From assembly GCA_047975215.1 (NCBI GenBank), contig JBKEDD010000083.1, positions 62,001-126,000 on the forward strand: a stretch of 64,000 nucleotides of DNA, read 5' to 3'. Origin of the DNA: JAGRMG01 sp047975215 (GTDB lineage: Bacteria; Pseudomonadota; Alphaproteobacteria; Rhodobacterales; Rhodobacteraceae). The notes under the pieces were generated by a model. That model ran no database searches. It was not told the DNA's origin and saw only the letters and a list, made by a program, of their open reading frames with translations. The position numbers and the translations under genes were made by a program. How positions within the stretch are numbered: the stretch's first letter is position 1; the number at the start of each line of letters is the position of its first letter. Shown here one piece after another: positions 33,881 through 42,608 of this stretch.

Positions 33881-35581
33881 ATGGACAAGCGGGCGAACGC
33901 GCGGGTGAACGGCGCCGAGGCGATGGTGCGCATGTTGCAGGCCCAGGGGGTGCGTCATGTCTTCGGCCTGTGCGGCGATACCACCCTGCCCTTCTATGAT
34001 GCCATGTTTCGGCTGGATCACGGCATCACCCATATCCTGACCCGCGACGAACGCAGCGCCGCCTACATGGCCGACGGCTATTCCCGCGTTACCGGCCGGG
34101 TGGGCGTCTGCGAAGGGCCGTCGGGCGGCGGGGCGACCTATATCCTGCCGGGGTTGATCGAAGCCAATGAAAGCTCGTACGCGGTGCTGGCGATCACGAC
34201 CGACATTTCGGTCGCCTCCTACGGCAAGTACCCGCTGACCGAGGTCGATCAGGAGGCGCTGATGCGGCCCCTTACCAAGTGGAACAGCGTGATCCGGCGC
34301 GCCGATCACATTCCGCGCATGGTGCGCGCCGCGTTCCGTGCGATGACCACCGGGCGGACGGGGGCGGCGCATATCGGGCTGCCCTATGACGTGCAGTACG
34401 ATCCGGTGGACATGGCCGATATCTGGGCGGATCCGGCGACCCAGACCTATCCGGCCTATCCTCAGGCACCGGCCCCAGGGGCGGCGGAGGCCGCGCTTGG
34501 AGCGATCCTGTCGGCGAAAGCGCCCCTGGTGGTCTGTGGCGGCGGCGTGGTGATCGCGGGCGCCTCGGGCGAACTGGCCCGGCTGGCCGAACGGCTGGAT
34601 CTGGCGGTCGCCACCTCGATCTCAGGCCAGGGGGCGCTTGCCGAGACGCATCCCAACTGCCTGGGCGTGGTCGGATCGAACGGCGGAACTGACGAGACCT
34701 GGGAGGCGATGGAGGCCGCCGACCTCGTGGTGTTCATGGGGTGCCGGGCGGGATCGACCACCACAGCGCGCTGGGAGGCGCCCAAACCCGGTACGCGAGT
34801 GGTGCATTTCGATGCCGACCCGATGGTGATGAACGCAAACTACCCCACCGAAGTCGCGGTGGTGGGCGATCTGCGCCTGGCGCTGGCCGAGGTCAACGCG
34901 CTGCTGGATGGGCGCGACGCCGCCACGGGTTTCGGCGGCGCCGCCGCGGTGGCCGAACGGGTGGCGCGCAAGTTCGCCGCCTTCGAAAGGCTGGCGGCCA
35001 GCAACGCCGCACCGATCCGGCCCGAGCGGGTGATTGCGGCGCTGAGCAGGGTGCTGCCCGAGGATGCGACACTGGTTTCCGATCCGGGCACTTCATGTCC
35101 CTATGTCTCGGCCTTCTACCGTCTGCCGCGTCCGGGCCGGCACTTTATCACCAACCGGGCGCACGGGGCGCTGGGGTATGCGCTTTCGGCGGCCCTGGGG
35201 GCGTGGTTCGGGCGGCCGGAATCCAAGGTGGTCGGGCTGATGGGCGACGGGTCGTTCGGCTTTACATGCGGCGAACTGGAAACCGTCGTCCGCTGCGGCG
35301 CGCCGATCACCTACATCGTGTTTTCCAATGCCGGATTCGGCTGGATCAAGGCCAGCCAGGCCGCCGACAAGGGCGGGCGGTTCTACAATGTCGATTTCGC
35401 CCGCACCGATCAGGCGGCGGTGGCCGCGGCCTATGGCGTGAAATCCTGGCGGGTCGAGGATCCGGGCGCGCTTGAGAAGGCTCTCGCCGAGGCCATCGCG
35501 CATGACGGGCCGACACTGGTCGATGTGCTGGTGCAGCCGCTCGAACAGGCCGCCGCCCCGGTGCGGCGATGGATGGGCTAG
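33881..35581 (+). CDS. Thiamine diphosphate-dependent enzyme (acetolactate synthase-like)
   Basis: A 566-residue protein with the three domains of the pyruvate oxidase/acetolactate synthase family. The cofactor-activating glutamate is Glu57 (TRDERSAAYMADGYSR), and the ThDP motif GDGSFGFTCGELETVV runs to FSNAGFG, where the usual NN is replaced by SN. The ATG at 33881 has GGAGG 5 nt upstream; the frame open to 33752 is rejected. Substrate unknown: members decarboxylate 2-oxoacids or transfer acetyl groups. It has no small regulatory subunit nearby, so it is not biosynthetic IlvB. Confidence 0.85.
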   Translation: MDKRANARVNGAEAMVRMLQAQGVRHVFGLCGDTTLPFYDAMFRLDHGITHILTRDERSAAYMADGYSRVTGRVGVCEGPSGGGATYILPGLIEANESSYAVLAITTDISVASYGKYPLTEVDQEALMRPLTKWNSVIRRADHIPRMVRAAFRAMTTGRTGAAHIGLPYDVQYDPVDMADIWADPATQTYPAYPQAPAPGAAEAALGAILSAKAPLVVCGGGVVIAGASGELARLAERLDLAVATSISGQGALAETHPNCLGVVGSNGGTDETWEAMEAADLVVFMGCRAGSTTTARWEAPKPGTRVVHFDADPMVMNANYPTEVAVVGDLRLALAEVNALLDGRDAATGFGGAAAVAERVARKFAAFERLAASNAAPIRPERVIAALSRVLPEDATLVSDPGTSCPYVSAFYRLPRPGRHFITNRAHGALGYALSAALGAWFGRPESKVVGLMGDGSFGFTCGELETVVRCGAPITYIVFSNAGFGWIKASQAADKGGRFYNVDFARTDQAAVAAAYGVKSWRVEDPGALEKALAEAIAHDGPTLVDVLVQPLEQAAAPVRRWMG

Positions 35582-35602
35582 GCGGGATCCACCCGCCCCC
35601 GG

Positions 35603-36268
35603 TCAGGCGGTCGGAACGATCACGATCTCGACCCGGCGGTTCTGTGCCTTGCCCGCCTCGGTCAGGTTCGAGGCGACCGGCTGATCCTCGCCCCGGCCAA
35701 TGGCCGTCAGCCGCGTATAGGATACGCCGCCGGCTTGCAGCACGTCGGCCACCGCATTGGCGCGGCGCTGGGACAGGCCGACATTGTATGCCGCCTCGCC
35801 GTCGCTGTCGGTATGGCCGATCACCTGCACCATCGACTTGGGATATTTCAGCAGGATCTGCGACAGCCTTGCCAGATCGGGGCGCAGCGAATCGCGCACC
35901 GTGAAACTGTCGCTGGCAAAGGTCAGATCATGGGGCAGCGTGACGACCAGTGTCTCGCCGGTATTGGTGATGGTGATGCCGCCAGTGGCAAGCTGCGCGC
36001 GCAGGTCGGCCTCCTGTTCGTCCAGCATGTTGCCGATAACACCGCCCGAGATCGCCCCCAGCGCGGCGCCGCCCAGAACCGCGGCGGTCTTGTTGGACGC
36101 ACCCGATACCGCGCCCAGACCGGCGCCCAGGATGCCGCCGAAGATGGCGCCCTTCTTGGCGTTTCTCTGCGGGTCGGCGTTGCTGGCCAGACCGGCGGGA
36201 TCGTTGCACGCACTCAGCGCGAATGCCGCGCAGACGAGCGCGGCGATGGGGGTTTTCAGGGCGATCAT
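35603..36268 (-). CDS. OmpA family lipoprotein with glycine-zipper domain
   Basis: A 221-residue outer-membrane lipoprotein. Signal peptide residues 1-20 end in the lipobox LSAC with lipidated Cys21. Residues 38-82 (KKGAIFGGILGAGLGAVSG onward) form a glycine zipper likely to insert in the membrane. The C-terminal OmpA domain (about 105-220) has the peptidoglycan-binding pattern: VIGHTDSDGEAAYNVGLSQRRANAV and NRRVEIVI. It tethers the outer membrane to the cell wall. The ATG at 36268 has AAAGGCAG upstream. Convergent with the preceding ThDP gene after 21 nt. Confidence 0.9.
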   Translation of the reverse strand: MIALKTPIAALVCAAFALSACNDPAGLASNADPQRNAKKGAIFGGILGAGLGAVSGASNKTAAVLGGAALGAISGGVIGNMLDEQEADLRAQLATGGITITNTGETLVVTLPHDLTFASDSFTVRDSLRPDLARLSQILLKYPKSMVQVIGHTDSDGEAAYNVGLSQRRANAVADVLQAGGVSYTRLTAIGRGEDQPVASNLTEAGKAQNRRVEIVIVPTA

Positions 36269-36382
36269 GGGCTGCCTTTCTGCTCGGGATCCGTTCGGCG
36301 GGACGTGTCCTGGCACAGTATAACACGCCGTTCCGCCCCCGGCTCAAGCGGGAAAGCGGCGCGGTCGGCGAAACCCTGCGTA

Positions 36383-37222
36383 TCAGCCCACGGCGCGGGC
36401 TGTCTCGTAGGCCAGCATGGCGCGTTTCACCGGCATGCCCCAGTGATAGCCGCCCAGCCCGCCGGATTTGCGCAGGGCACGGTGGCACGGAATCAGCCAA
36501 CTGACCGGGTTGCGCCCGACGGCCGTTCCCACGGCGCGCACCGCGCGGGGGCTGCCGATGGCGCGGGCGATCTCGGAATAGGTCGTGACATGGCCCGAGG
36601 GTACCCGCAACAGCGCCTCCCAGACCTTGATCTGGAACGGCGCGCCGATCATGTGCAGCGCGGCTTCGCCGTTCTGCGCGAACGCCGCCTCGACCCAGCC
36701 GCGCAGCGCCTGCCCGTCCTCGACGAAATCCGCCCGGGGCCAGCGCCCCGTCATGTCGTCCCAGGCGGCCTCGCGCGAACATTCGGCGGAAAATGCCAGC
36801 CCGCAAAGGCCGCGGTCGGTGCCCATCGCCAGCACCTCGCCGAACGGGCTGTTCATCCAGCCATACCGGATCGTCAGCCCCGCGCCGCCCCGGGCGAACT
36901 CGCCGGGGCTCATCGCTTCCCAGCGCAGGAACAGATCGTGCAGCCGCCCCGTGCCTGAAAGGCCCAGATCGCCAGCGGTTTCCAGTGTCGTAAAGCGGTC
37001 GCGCAACAGCGCCTTGGCATGGCCCAGTGCCAGATATTGCTGAAACCGTTTCGGCGACACACCGGCCCAGGCCGAGAACACCCGCTGGAAATGCGCCGGG
37101 CTCATGTTCATGCGTGCCGCCAGATCGTCCAGCGACAGGGTGCCCCCGGTGGTGTCGATCAGTTCGATGGCGCGATAGACCACCTTGAAATGATAGCTCG
37201 ACTCGGCAACTGCAACGTTCAT
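36383..37222 (-). CDS. AraC-type HTH fused to O6-methylguanine-DNA methyltransferase
   Basis: A 279-residue protein. Residues about 10-100 are an AraC/XylS HTH pair (LDDLAARMNMSPAHFQRVFS) and 105-279 an Ogt-like alkyltransferase with the methyl-accepting Cys236 in the IPCHRAL motif. It corresponds to E. coli Ada without the N-terminal zinc domain that senses methylphosphotriesters. It should repair O6-methylguanine, but how it would be switched into an activator without that domain is unclear. The start at 37222 is the only good one. Confidence 0.9.
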   Translation of the reverse strand: MNVAVAESSYHFKVVYRAIELIDTTGGTLSLDDLAARMNMSPAHFQRVFSAWAGVSPKRFQQYLALGHAKALLRDRFTTLETAGDLGLSGTGRLHDLFLRWEAMSPGEFARGGAGLTIRYGWMNSPFGEVLAMGTDRGLCGLAFSAECSREAAWDDMTGRWPRADFVEDGQALRGWVEAAFAQNGEAALHMIGAPFQIKVWEALLRVPSGHVTTYSEIARAIGSPRAVRAVGTAVGRNPVSWLIPCHRALRKSGGLGGYHWGMPVKRAMLAYETARAVG

Positions 37223-37490
37223 CGATCATTCTCCATCATCAATTCACATGCACGATATGGGACTGCCGTCACAGAAACGATCCGAAACCTGTGCATTCCG
37301 CGATCGCCACCAGTTATCTTTGCCGGATTTCAAGACATGAGCCAGATCCTCGCCGCCCGATATTGCGGCGGGTCGGGCACGCCCGGCGGGACCGTCCTGA
37401 ACGATGGGAAGGCATGGCACGGAGCCTCCCTTTTCGTTCGCAGGTGGTCGCGTGTTGCAGGCCGCGATGGCTTGGGGCATAGCACAGCGG

Positions 37491-38135
37491 ATGGCACGGC
37501 AACTCGACTATCATACGATCCGCGAGATATTCGCGCGCTTTCAGGCCGCCGATCCGGCGCCCCGGGGCGAGTTGGAGCATGTCAACGCCTTTACCCTGCT
37601 GGTCGCCGTGGCGCTGAGCGCGCAGGCCACCGACGCCGGCGTGAACAAGGCGACCCGGGCGCTGTTTGCCATCGCCGACACGCCCGCGAAAATGCTGGAC
37701 CTGGGCGAGAACGGGCTTATCGAACATATCAGGACAATCGGTCTATACCGCAACAAGGCCAGGAACGTGATCGCCCTCAGCCGCATTCTGGTCGAGGATT
37801 TCGGCGGCGAGGTGCCCAATTCGCGCGCCGCGCTGCAATTGCTTCCCGGGGTCGGGCGCAAGACCGCCAATGTCGTGCTGAACATGTGGTGGCATTTCCC
37901 GGCACAGGCGGTCGACACACACATCTTTCGCGTCGGCAATCGCAGCGGCGTTGCAACCGGGCGCGACGTGAACGCGGTCGAACGCGCCGTCGAAGACAAC
38001 GTACCCACCGATTTCCAGCAACACGCGCATCACTGGCTGATCCTGCACGGCCGCTATCACTGCAAGGCGCGCAAGCCGCTATGTGGCACCTGCCTCATCC
38101 GCGACTTGTGCCTGTACGAGGAAAAGAACCTATGA
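37491..38135 (+). CDS. nth: Endonuclease III
   Basis: A 214-residue base-excision repair glycosylase/AP lyase for oxidised pyrimidines. The HhH motif LPGVGRKTANVVL carries the catalytic Lys124, Asp142 sits in VDTHIFRVGNR, and a 4Fe-4S cluster is bound by Cys191, Cys198, Cys201 and Cys207 (C-x6-C-x2-C-x5-C). The ATG at 37491 (MARQLDYHTI) is preferred by similarity; an ATG at 37467 is in frame and neither has a strong ribosome site. Its stop overlaps the kinase start by 4 nt. The 268-nt upstream gap shared with the Ada-like gene shows no further feature. Confidence 0.94.
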   Translation: MARQLDYHTIREIFARFQAADPAPRGELEHVNAFTLLVAVALSAQATDAGVNKATRALFAIADTPAKMLDLGENGLIEHIRTIGLYRNKARNVIALSRILVEDFGGEVPNSRAALQLLPGVGRKTANVVLNMWWHFPAQAVDTHIFRVGNRSGVATGRDVNAVERAVEDNVPTDFQQHAHHWLILHGRYHCKARKPLCGTCLIRDLCLYEEKNL

Positions 38136-39121
38136 AGACCTATCAGCTTGTCGGGATCGGCAATGCCGTCGTCGATGTGATTTCCCACGCCGACGATGCC
38201 TTTCTGTCCACCATGGGCATCGAGAAGGGGATCATGCAACTGGTGGAGCAGGATCGCTCCGAGGCGCTGTATTCGGCCATGACCAGCCGGATTCAGGCCC
38301 CGGGCGGATCGGTGGCCAACACCATCGCCGGGGCCGGGGCACTGGGCCTTGACTGCGCCTTCATCGGCCGGGTGCGCGATGACGAACTGGGCCGCTTCTA
38401 TGCAGACGCGATGAACGAGGACGGGGTCGATTTCGTCAACCCGCCGGTCGCGGGCGGCGAATTGCCGACCTCGCGTTCGATGATCTTCGTCTCGCCCGAT
38501 GGCGAACGCTCGATGAACACCTATCTCGGAATTTCCTCCGAGCTCGGCTCGGGCGACGTGCCGGGCGACGTGGCGGGCCGGGCCGGGCTGGTGTTTCTCG
38601 AAGGCTATCTGTTCGACAAACCCAAGGGCAAGACGGCCTTCATGGAAGCGGCGCGCGACTGCCGGCGCGGCGGCGGCAAGGCCGGCATCGCCATTTCCGA
38701 TCCGTTCTGCGTGGACCGGCACCGCAGCGATTTCCTGTCGCTGATCGAACACCAGATGGATTTCGTGATCGGCAACGAGGCCGAGATTCAGGCGCTGTTC
38801 GAGAACGAACATTTCGACGACGCGCTGATGCTGACCGCGGCGCTGTGCCCGCTCGTGATCTGCACACGTTCGGGCGACGGGGTAACGGTGATGGAAGGCA
38901 CCACCCGCATCGATGTACCGGTGCAAAAGGTGGTGCCGGTCGATGCCACAGGGGCCGGCGACCAGTTCGCCGCCGGCTTCCTCTACGGCATGGCCACGGG
39001 GCGCGACCTGGAAACCTGCGCCCGGATCGGCACGCTTTGCGCGGCCGAGGTCATTTCCCACATCGGCCCGCGCCCGGAAGCCAACATGACCGAGGTGCTG
39101 CGCGGCGAGGGGATACTCTAG
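38132..39121 (+). CDS. PfkB family carbohydrate/adenosine kinase
   Basis: A 329-residue ribokinase-fold kinase. The N-terminal GIGNAVVDVISHADDAFL and PGGSVANTIAGAGALG, and the C-terminal DATGAGDQFAAGFLYG with the catalytic Asp, are the two PfkB signatures. The sequence is of the type annotated as adenosine kinase in alphaproteobacteria, phosphorylating adenosine (or a related nucleoside or sugar) with ATP. GAGGAAAAG precedes the ATG at 38132, which overlaps the nth stop. The real substrate needs biochemical proof. Confidence 0.88.
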   Translation: MKTYQLVGIGNAVVDVISHADDAFLSTMGIEKGIMQLVEQDRSEALYSAMTSRIQAPGGSVANTIAGAGALGLDCAFIGRVRDDELGRFYADAMNEDGVDFVNPPVAGGELPTSRSMIFVSPDGERSMNTYLGISSELGSGDVPGDVAGRAGLVFLEGYLFDKPKGKTAFMEAARDCRRGGGKAGIAISDPFCVDRHRSDFLSLIEHQMDFVIGNEAEIQALFENEHFDDALMLTAALCPLVICTRSGDGVTVMEGTTRIDVPVQKVVPVDATGAGDQFAAGFLYGMATGRDLETCARIGTLCAAEVISHIGPRPEANMTEVLRGEGIL

Positions 39122-39126
39122 ACACG

Positions 39127-39726
39127 ATGCTGGGCGACGGGTTTCATGACATCCCACCGGGCAAGGTCGCGTCCGTTGTCACGCATCTGGAAATGCGCAC
39201 GCCGGCGCCCGTGCGCGACTGCCCGGCCCCCGAGGGCGCCGATCTGCGCCGCGTCACGGCCCCCGATACCGGCTGGTACCGCGATCTGTTTTCCCGTGTC
39301 GGCGCGCATGACTGGCTGTGGTTCTCGCGCCTGCGCCTGAGCGACCGCGATCTGGACGCGATCCTGAAAGACCCCGATGTCGAGGTTCACGGCCTGTTTC
39401 GCGGCGAACGGGCCGAAGGGCTGCTGGAACTTGACTTTCGCGTGCCCGGCGAATGCGAGCTGGCGTTTCTGGGCGTGACCCCGGCCATGATCGGCACAGG
39501 CGCCGGGCGCTACCTGATGAACCTAGCCATCGTGCGCGCCTGGCGCCGCCCGATCGCGCGCTTCCATGTTCATACCTGCACGCTGGATCACCCCGGCGCG
39601 CTTTCGTTCTACAGGCGCGGCGGGTTCGTGCCCCTGCGCCAGCAGGTCGAGATCGCCGACGACCCGCGCCTGACGGACGGGTTCGCGCCGGACGCCGGCC
39701 CGCATGTTCCGATTTTCCGCCCGTGA
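39127..39726 (+). CDS. GNAT family N-acetyltransferase
   Basis: A 199-residue protein with a GNAT domain in its second half: LELDFRVPGECELAFLGV forms the central strands and MIGTGAGRYLMNLAI is the acetyl-CoA pyrophosphate loop; HVHTCTLDHPGALSFYRRGGF completes the fold. The first 60 residues are less typical. It begins 5 nt after the PfkB kinase stop, so it belongs to the nth-kinase operon. The acceptor is unknown. Confidence 0.85.
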   Translation: MLGDGFHDIPPGKVASVVTHLEMRTPAPVRDCPAPEGADLRRVTAPDTGWYRDLFSRVGAHDWLWFSRLRLSDRDLDAILKDPDVEVHGLFRGERAEGLLELDFRVPGECELAFLGVTPAMIGTGAGRYLMNLAIVRAWRRPIARFHVHTCTLDHPGALSFYRRGGFVPLRQQVEIADDPRLTDGFAPDAGPHVPIFRP

Positions 39727-39733
39727 ACGCGGC

Positions 39734-40519
39734 TCAGCGCGGTTCCGTCCTGCCCAGGCGTTTCCAGTTCAGCAGCGACCAGGCGATTGTGCCGGCATAG
39801 ACCAGGCACAACACCACCAGAGTGATCCAGGCATAAGACAGGATGGCAGCGCCGAAAAACGCGAACGCGACCAGGAAATACTTCACGTTCTCGCGCGATA
39901 TGCGCACCCGTTTCAGCGACCATGTGGGAATACGGCTTATCATCAGCAATCCCACCAGTACCATGTAGAAACAGATCACCAGATCGGGCACCAGGATCGC
40001 GCCGCGCGAGGCAAACGACAGATACATCGGCAGCAGGACAAGCATGGCGCCCGCCGGGGCGGGCACGCCCACGAAATAACCGGGCCGGATATCGGATTTC
40101 TCGGTCTTGGCGGCGACGTTGAACCGCGCCAGACGCACGACACAGCAGACCGCGAAAACCAGAACCGAGATCCAGCCGATGCGGCTGAGATCCTGCAAGG
40201 CCCAGAAATACACCACCAGAGCCGGCGCTACCCCGAAATTCAGGAAATCGGCGAGCGAGTCCAGTTCAGCGCCCATCTTGCTGTCGCTGCGCAAGAGCCT
40301 CGCCAGACGGCCATCCAGCCCGTCGAGAACGCCAGCCGCCAGGATGAACAGAACCGCCGACCCGAAATGCGCGGACACGCCCGAGCGGATCGCCGTCAGC
40401 CCGGCACAGATCGCGGCGATGGTCATCATGTTGGGCAACATATGAACCAGCGAGAAATCCGAGCGCACCTTTTCGGGCACCGATTTGTCCGTTCGCGATG
40501 TGTCTTGCGGCCCGCCCAT
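39734..40519 (-). CDS. pssA: CDP-diacylglycerol-serine O-phosphatidyltransferase
   Basis: A 261-residue membrane enzyme of the CDP-alcohol phosphatidyltransferase family making phosphatidylserine. The complete motif is visible: Asp66, Asp69-Gly70, Ala73-Arg74, Gly83, Asp87, Asp91 (DGLDGRLAR... to DSLAD). Several hydrophobic helices follow. It lies 3 nt after psd and is co-transcribed with it, so both steps to phosphatidylethanolamine are encoded together. Confidence 0.95.
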   Translation of the reverse strand: MGGPQDTSRTDKSVPEKVRSDFSLVHMLPNMMTIAAICAGLTAIRSGVSAHFGSAVLFILAAGVLDGLDGRLARLLRSDSKMGAELDSLADFLNFGVAPALVVYFWALQDLSRIGWISVLVFAVCCVVRLARFNVAAKTEKSDIRPGYFVGVPAPAGAMLVLLPMYLSFASRGAILVPDLVICFYMVLVGLLMISRIPTWSLKRVRISRENVKYFLVAFAFFGAAILSYAWITLVVLCLVYAGTIAWSLLNWKRLGRTEPR

Positions 40520-40522
40520 GGC

Positions 40523-41206
40523 CTAGCCTGCCTTTGATGCGGGCGCGCCATCCAGTTGCGCCAGAACGGTTTCGCCGGCCACCATCGTCTGGCCGATATC
40601 GACAAGGGGTTCGACCCCTTCGGGCAGATACACGTCCAGCCGCGAGCCGAAGCGGATCAGCCCGAAGCGTTCGCCGGTCTGCATCTGCATGCCGCTTTCG
40701 ACGAAACAAACGATACGCCGCGCGACCAGGCCGGCAATCTGCACCACCGCAATCTCGCGCCCGTCGGCCAGCCGCAGGCACAGCCCGTTGCGTTCATTGT
40801 CCTCGCTGGCCTTGTCGAGCGATGCGTTGAGGAATTTACCAGGCCGATAGGCCACCGCCGCGACCTCGGCCGCAATGGGAGTGCGGTTCACATGGCAGTT
40901 GAACACGTTCATGAACACGCTGACACGGGTCAGGGGCGTCGGGGCCATGCCAAGCTCGGCCGGCGGCACCGCCGGTTCGATCAGCGACACCACCCCGTCG
41001 GCGGGGCTGACGATCAGCCCCGGGCGGTTCGGCGTCACCCGTTCGGGGTCGCGGAAGAAATAGTAACACCAGACCGTCAGCCCGATCCCGATCCAGCCCA
41101 GGAAATCCGAAACCAGAAACAGTACAAGCGCGATCGCGGCAAAGATTGCCACGAACTTGCGGCCCTCGGGATGCATCGGTTTGATGAAGGTTGCAAGCAT
41201 GTGCAT
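40523..41206 (-). CDS. psd: Phosphatidylserine decarboxylase, short (PSD-A) form
   Basis: A 227-residue enzyme converting phosphatidylserine to phosphatidylethanolamine. The proenzyme cleavage and pyruvoyl site is the Gly-Ser of IRFGSRLDVYLP near the C-terminus, as in the short Psd class. A hydrophobic hairpin near residues 17-48 anchors it to the membrane. The ATG at 41206 has GGGGAACGGA upstream; ATG 41200 is two codons later and the frame to 41269 lacks a ribosome site. Operon psd-pssA. Confidence 0.93.
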   Translation of the reverse strand: MHMLATFIKPMHPEGRKFVAIFAAIALVLFLVSDFLGWIGIGLTVWCYYFFRDPERVTPNRPGLIVSPADGVVSLIEPAVPPAELGMAPTPLTRVSVFMNVFNCHVNRTPIAAEVAAVAYRPGKFLNASLDKASEDNERNGLCLRLADGREIAVVQIAGLVARRIVCFVESGMQMQTGERFGLIRFGSRLDVYLPEGVEPLVDIGQTMVAGETVLAQLDGAPASKAG

Positions 41207-41304
41207 CGCGGTCCGTTCCCCGTCGCTGATTGAGGCTGCGTTATAAGACCCGCGGTCGCGAAACACCAAGGGATTCCACCCCGGTGCCGCGACGGCGCGG
41301 CGGT

Positions 41305-41799
41305 TCAGTCATGTTCCGACAGGTAAGGAGCGAACTGTTCCAGAGCACCGGCATAAACCTCGCGCTTGAAGGCGACGATCCCGTCGATCAACCGTCCCGG
41401 ATCCTGCCAGCGCCAGGTTGAGAATTCGGGATGTTCGGTGGCGATGTTCACCTGATCGTCGGTGCCGAGAAACCGCATCAGAAACCACTTCTGCATCTGC
41501 CCGCGAAACCGGCCGTTCCAGATATGGGGCACCAGATCGGCCGGCAGATCATAGGGTAGCCAGGTTGCAGTCTCGGCAACGATTTCGACCAGATCGCGCG
41601 TGATTCCGGTTTCCTCCTGCAATTCGCGCAGCGCCGCCTCGCGCGGGCTTTCGCCCGGGTCGATCCCGCCCTGCGGCATCTGCCAGGCTTCTTCGAAGCG
41701 GTCTCGGCGCTGGCCGGTGAACACCCGGCCCCGGGGGTTTATCAGCATCACGCCGACATTTCGGCGATACGGCAGACGGGCAATGTCTTCGGGAGTCAT
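41305..41799 (-). CDS. rppH: RNA pyrophosphohydrolase
   Basis: A 164-residue Nudix hydrolase that removes pyrophosphate from the 5' end of mRNA and so starts decay. The Nudix box spans residues 44-66 (GGIDPGESPREAALRELQEETGI pattern). The start YRRNVGVMLINPRGRVFTGQRRD and length match alphaproteobacterial RppH. It is probably monocistronic, 98 nt from psd. Confidence 0.94.
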   Translation of the reverse strand: MTPEDIARLPYRRNVGVMLINPRGRVFTGQRRDRFEEAWQMPQGGIDPGESPREAALRELQEETGITRDLVEIVAETATWLPYDLPADLVPHIWNGRFRGQMQKWFLMRFLGTDDQVNIATEHPEFSTWRWQDPGRLIDGIVAFKREVYAGALEQFAPYLSEHD

Positions 41800-41869
41800 G
41801 GGCGCATCTCCGGATCTTTCGCCACGCTCTGTAAAGCAGTTTGTCGCTGCTGGAAATCCACGCTCCGGT

Positions 41870-42547
41870 TCATTCGCTCGCCGGGGCAGAGTGGATGGCG
41901 GCCTCTATCCCGGCAGCGCAATAGGCCACCAGCTGATCCGGATCCGGTGCGCACTCTCCGCCCGACCCGTCCAGCGCCCCGACCCGCCAGCCTGAGGTGA
42001 GAAGCGCCAGCATCGCGGCCACCGAATAGACCAGCCCGGTTGCTATGCGCTGACGATCCGCATCGGGAAACAGCGCCGCGATCTCGTCGATGAACCGTGC
42101 CGCCGTGGGGTCGAAACACTCGGCCGCGACAAGGCGCCAGCGCGGATCGGCCGACACATGCGCCACCAGCCGGGCATAGGCCGACCATTGCGGACCGCCC
42201 TCGCGGACCCGGTCAAAGAACGGCCCGACAAAGGCCGCCAGCACCGCCGTCAGGGTCGGCGGCCCGGCGGCCTTGCGCGTTTCCAGCGCCGCCAGCCGCA
42301 GCGCCGACAGTTCATCGGCCCGGCGCATGACGGTACGGCGGAACAGTTCCTCCTTGCCGCCGCCGTGATGATGCACCAGCCCTGCCGGAACCCCCGCCTC
42401 CGCTGCAATGTCGCGGATCGTGGCGCCATCGAATCCGCGCTCGGCAAAGACCCTCTCGGCGGCGTCCAGAATGCGCGCGCGGGTTCTCAGCGAGCGCGCC
42501 GACGGCGCCCTCCGGCGTCTGTTCTTTCGGGTTCCCTGCTCAAACAT
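41870..42547 (-). CDS. TetR family regulator
   Basis: A 225-residue repressor with an N-terminal TetR HTH (RARILDAAERVFAERGFDGATIRDIAAEAGV, then a variant VPAGLVHHHGGGKEELF) and a C-terminal ligand domain. It is divergent from the flavin monooxygenase cassette and most likely controls it. The ATG at 42547 is preferred: an element TTGAAC-17-CAATAT (42582-42554 on the minus strand) would start transcription at about that base, giving a leaderless mRNA; an in-frame ATG at 42562 would fall within that promoter. The ligand is unknown. Confidence 0.85.
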   Translation of the reverse strand: MFEQGTRKNRRRRAPSARSLRTRARILDAAERVFAERGFDGATIRDIAAEAGVPAGLVHHHGGGKEELFRRTVMRRADELSALRLAALETRKAAGPPTLTAVLAAFVGPFFDRVREGGPQWSAYARLVAHVSADPRWRLVAAECFDPTAARFIDEIAALFPDADRQRIATGLVYSVAAMLALLTSGWRVGALDGSGGECAPDPDQLVAYCAAGIEAAIHSAPASE

Positions 42548-42608
42548 GATTCGATATTGCATTATTTTGGCCGCTCGTTCAATCTAAGCTGAAGAGCCGG
42601 AGGCGGAC
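42548..42608. promoter_or_regulatory. Divergent promoter region tetR / FMO cassette
   Basis: A 61-nt gap. On the minus strand TTGAAC (42582-42577) and CAATAT (42559-42554) are spaced by 17 nt. The plus strand has GGAGGCGG as ribosome site for the FMO gene. An imperfect repeat (ATTG ... CAAT, 42557-42582) is the only operator-like structure. Confidence 0.45.

Noticed and set aside
37019..38131. Long frame upstream of the PfkB kinase.
   Set aside because: It crosses nth in another frame and the divergent Ada-like gene; the kinase start with GAGGAAAAG is at 38132.
41870..42547. This TetR protein as the PaaR repressor of the paa operon.
   Set aside because: It lies 30 kb away and diverges from the monooxygenase cassette, and its own promoter region lacks the GACCGAC/GTCGGTC palindrome.
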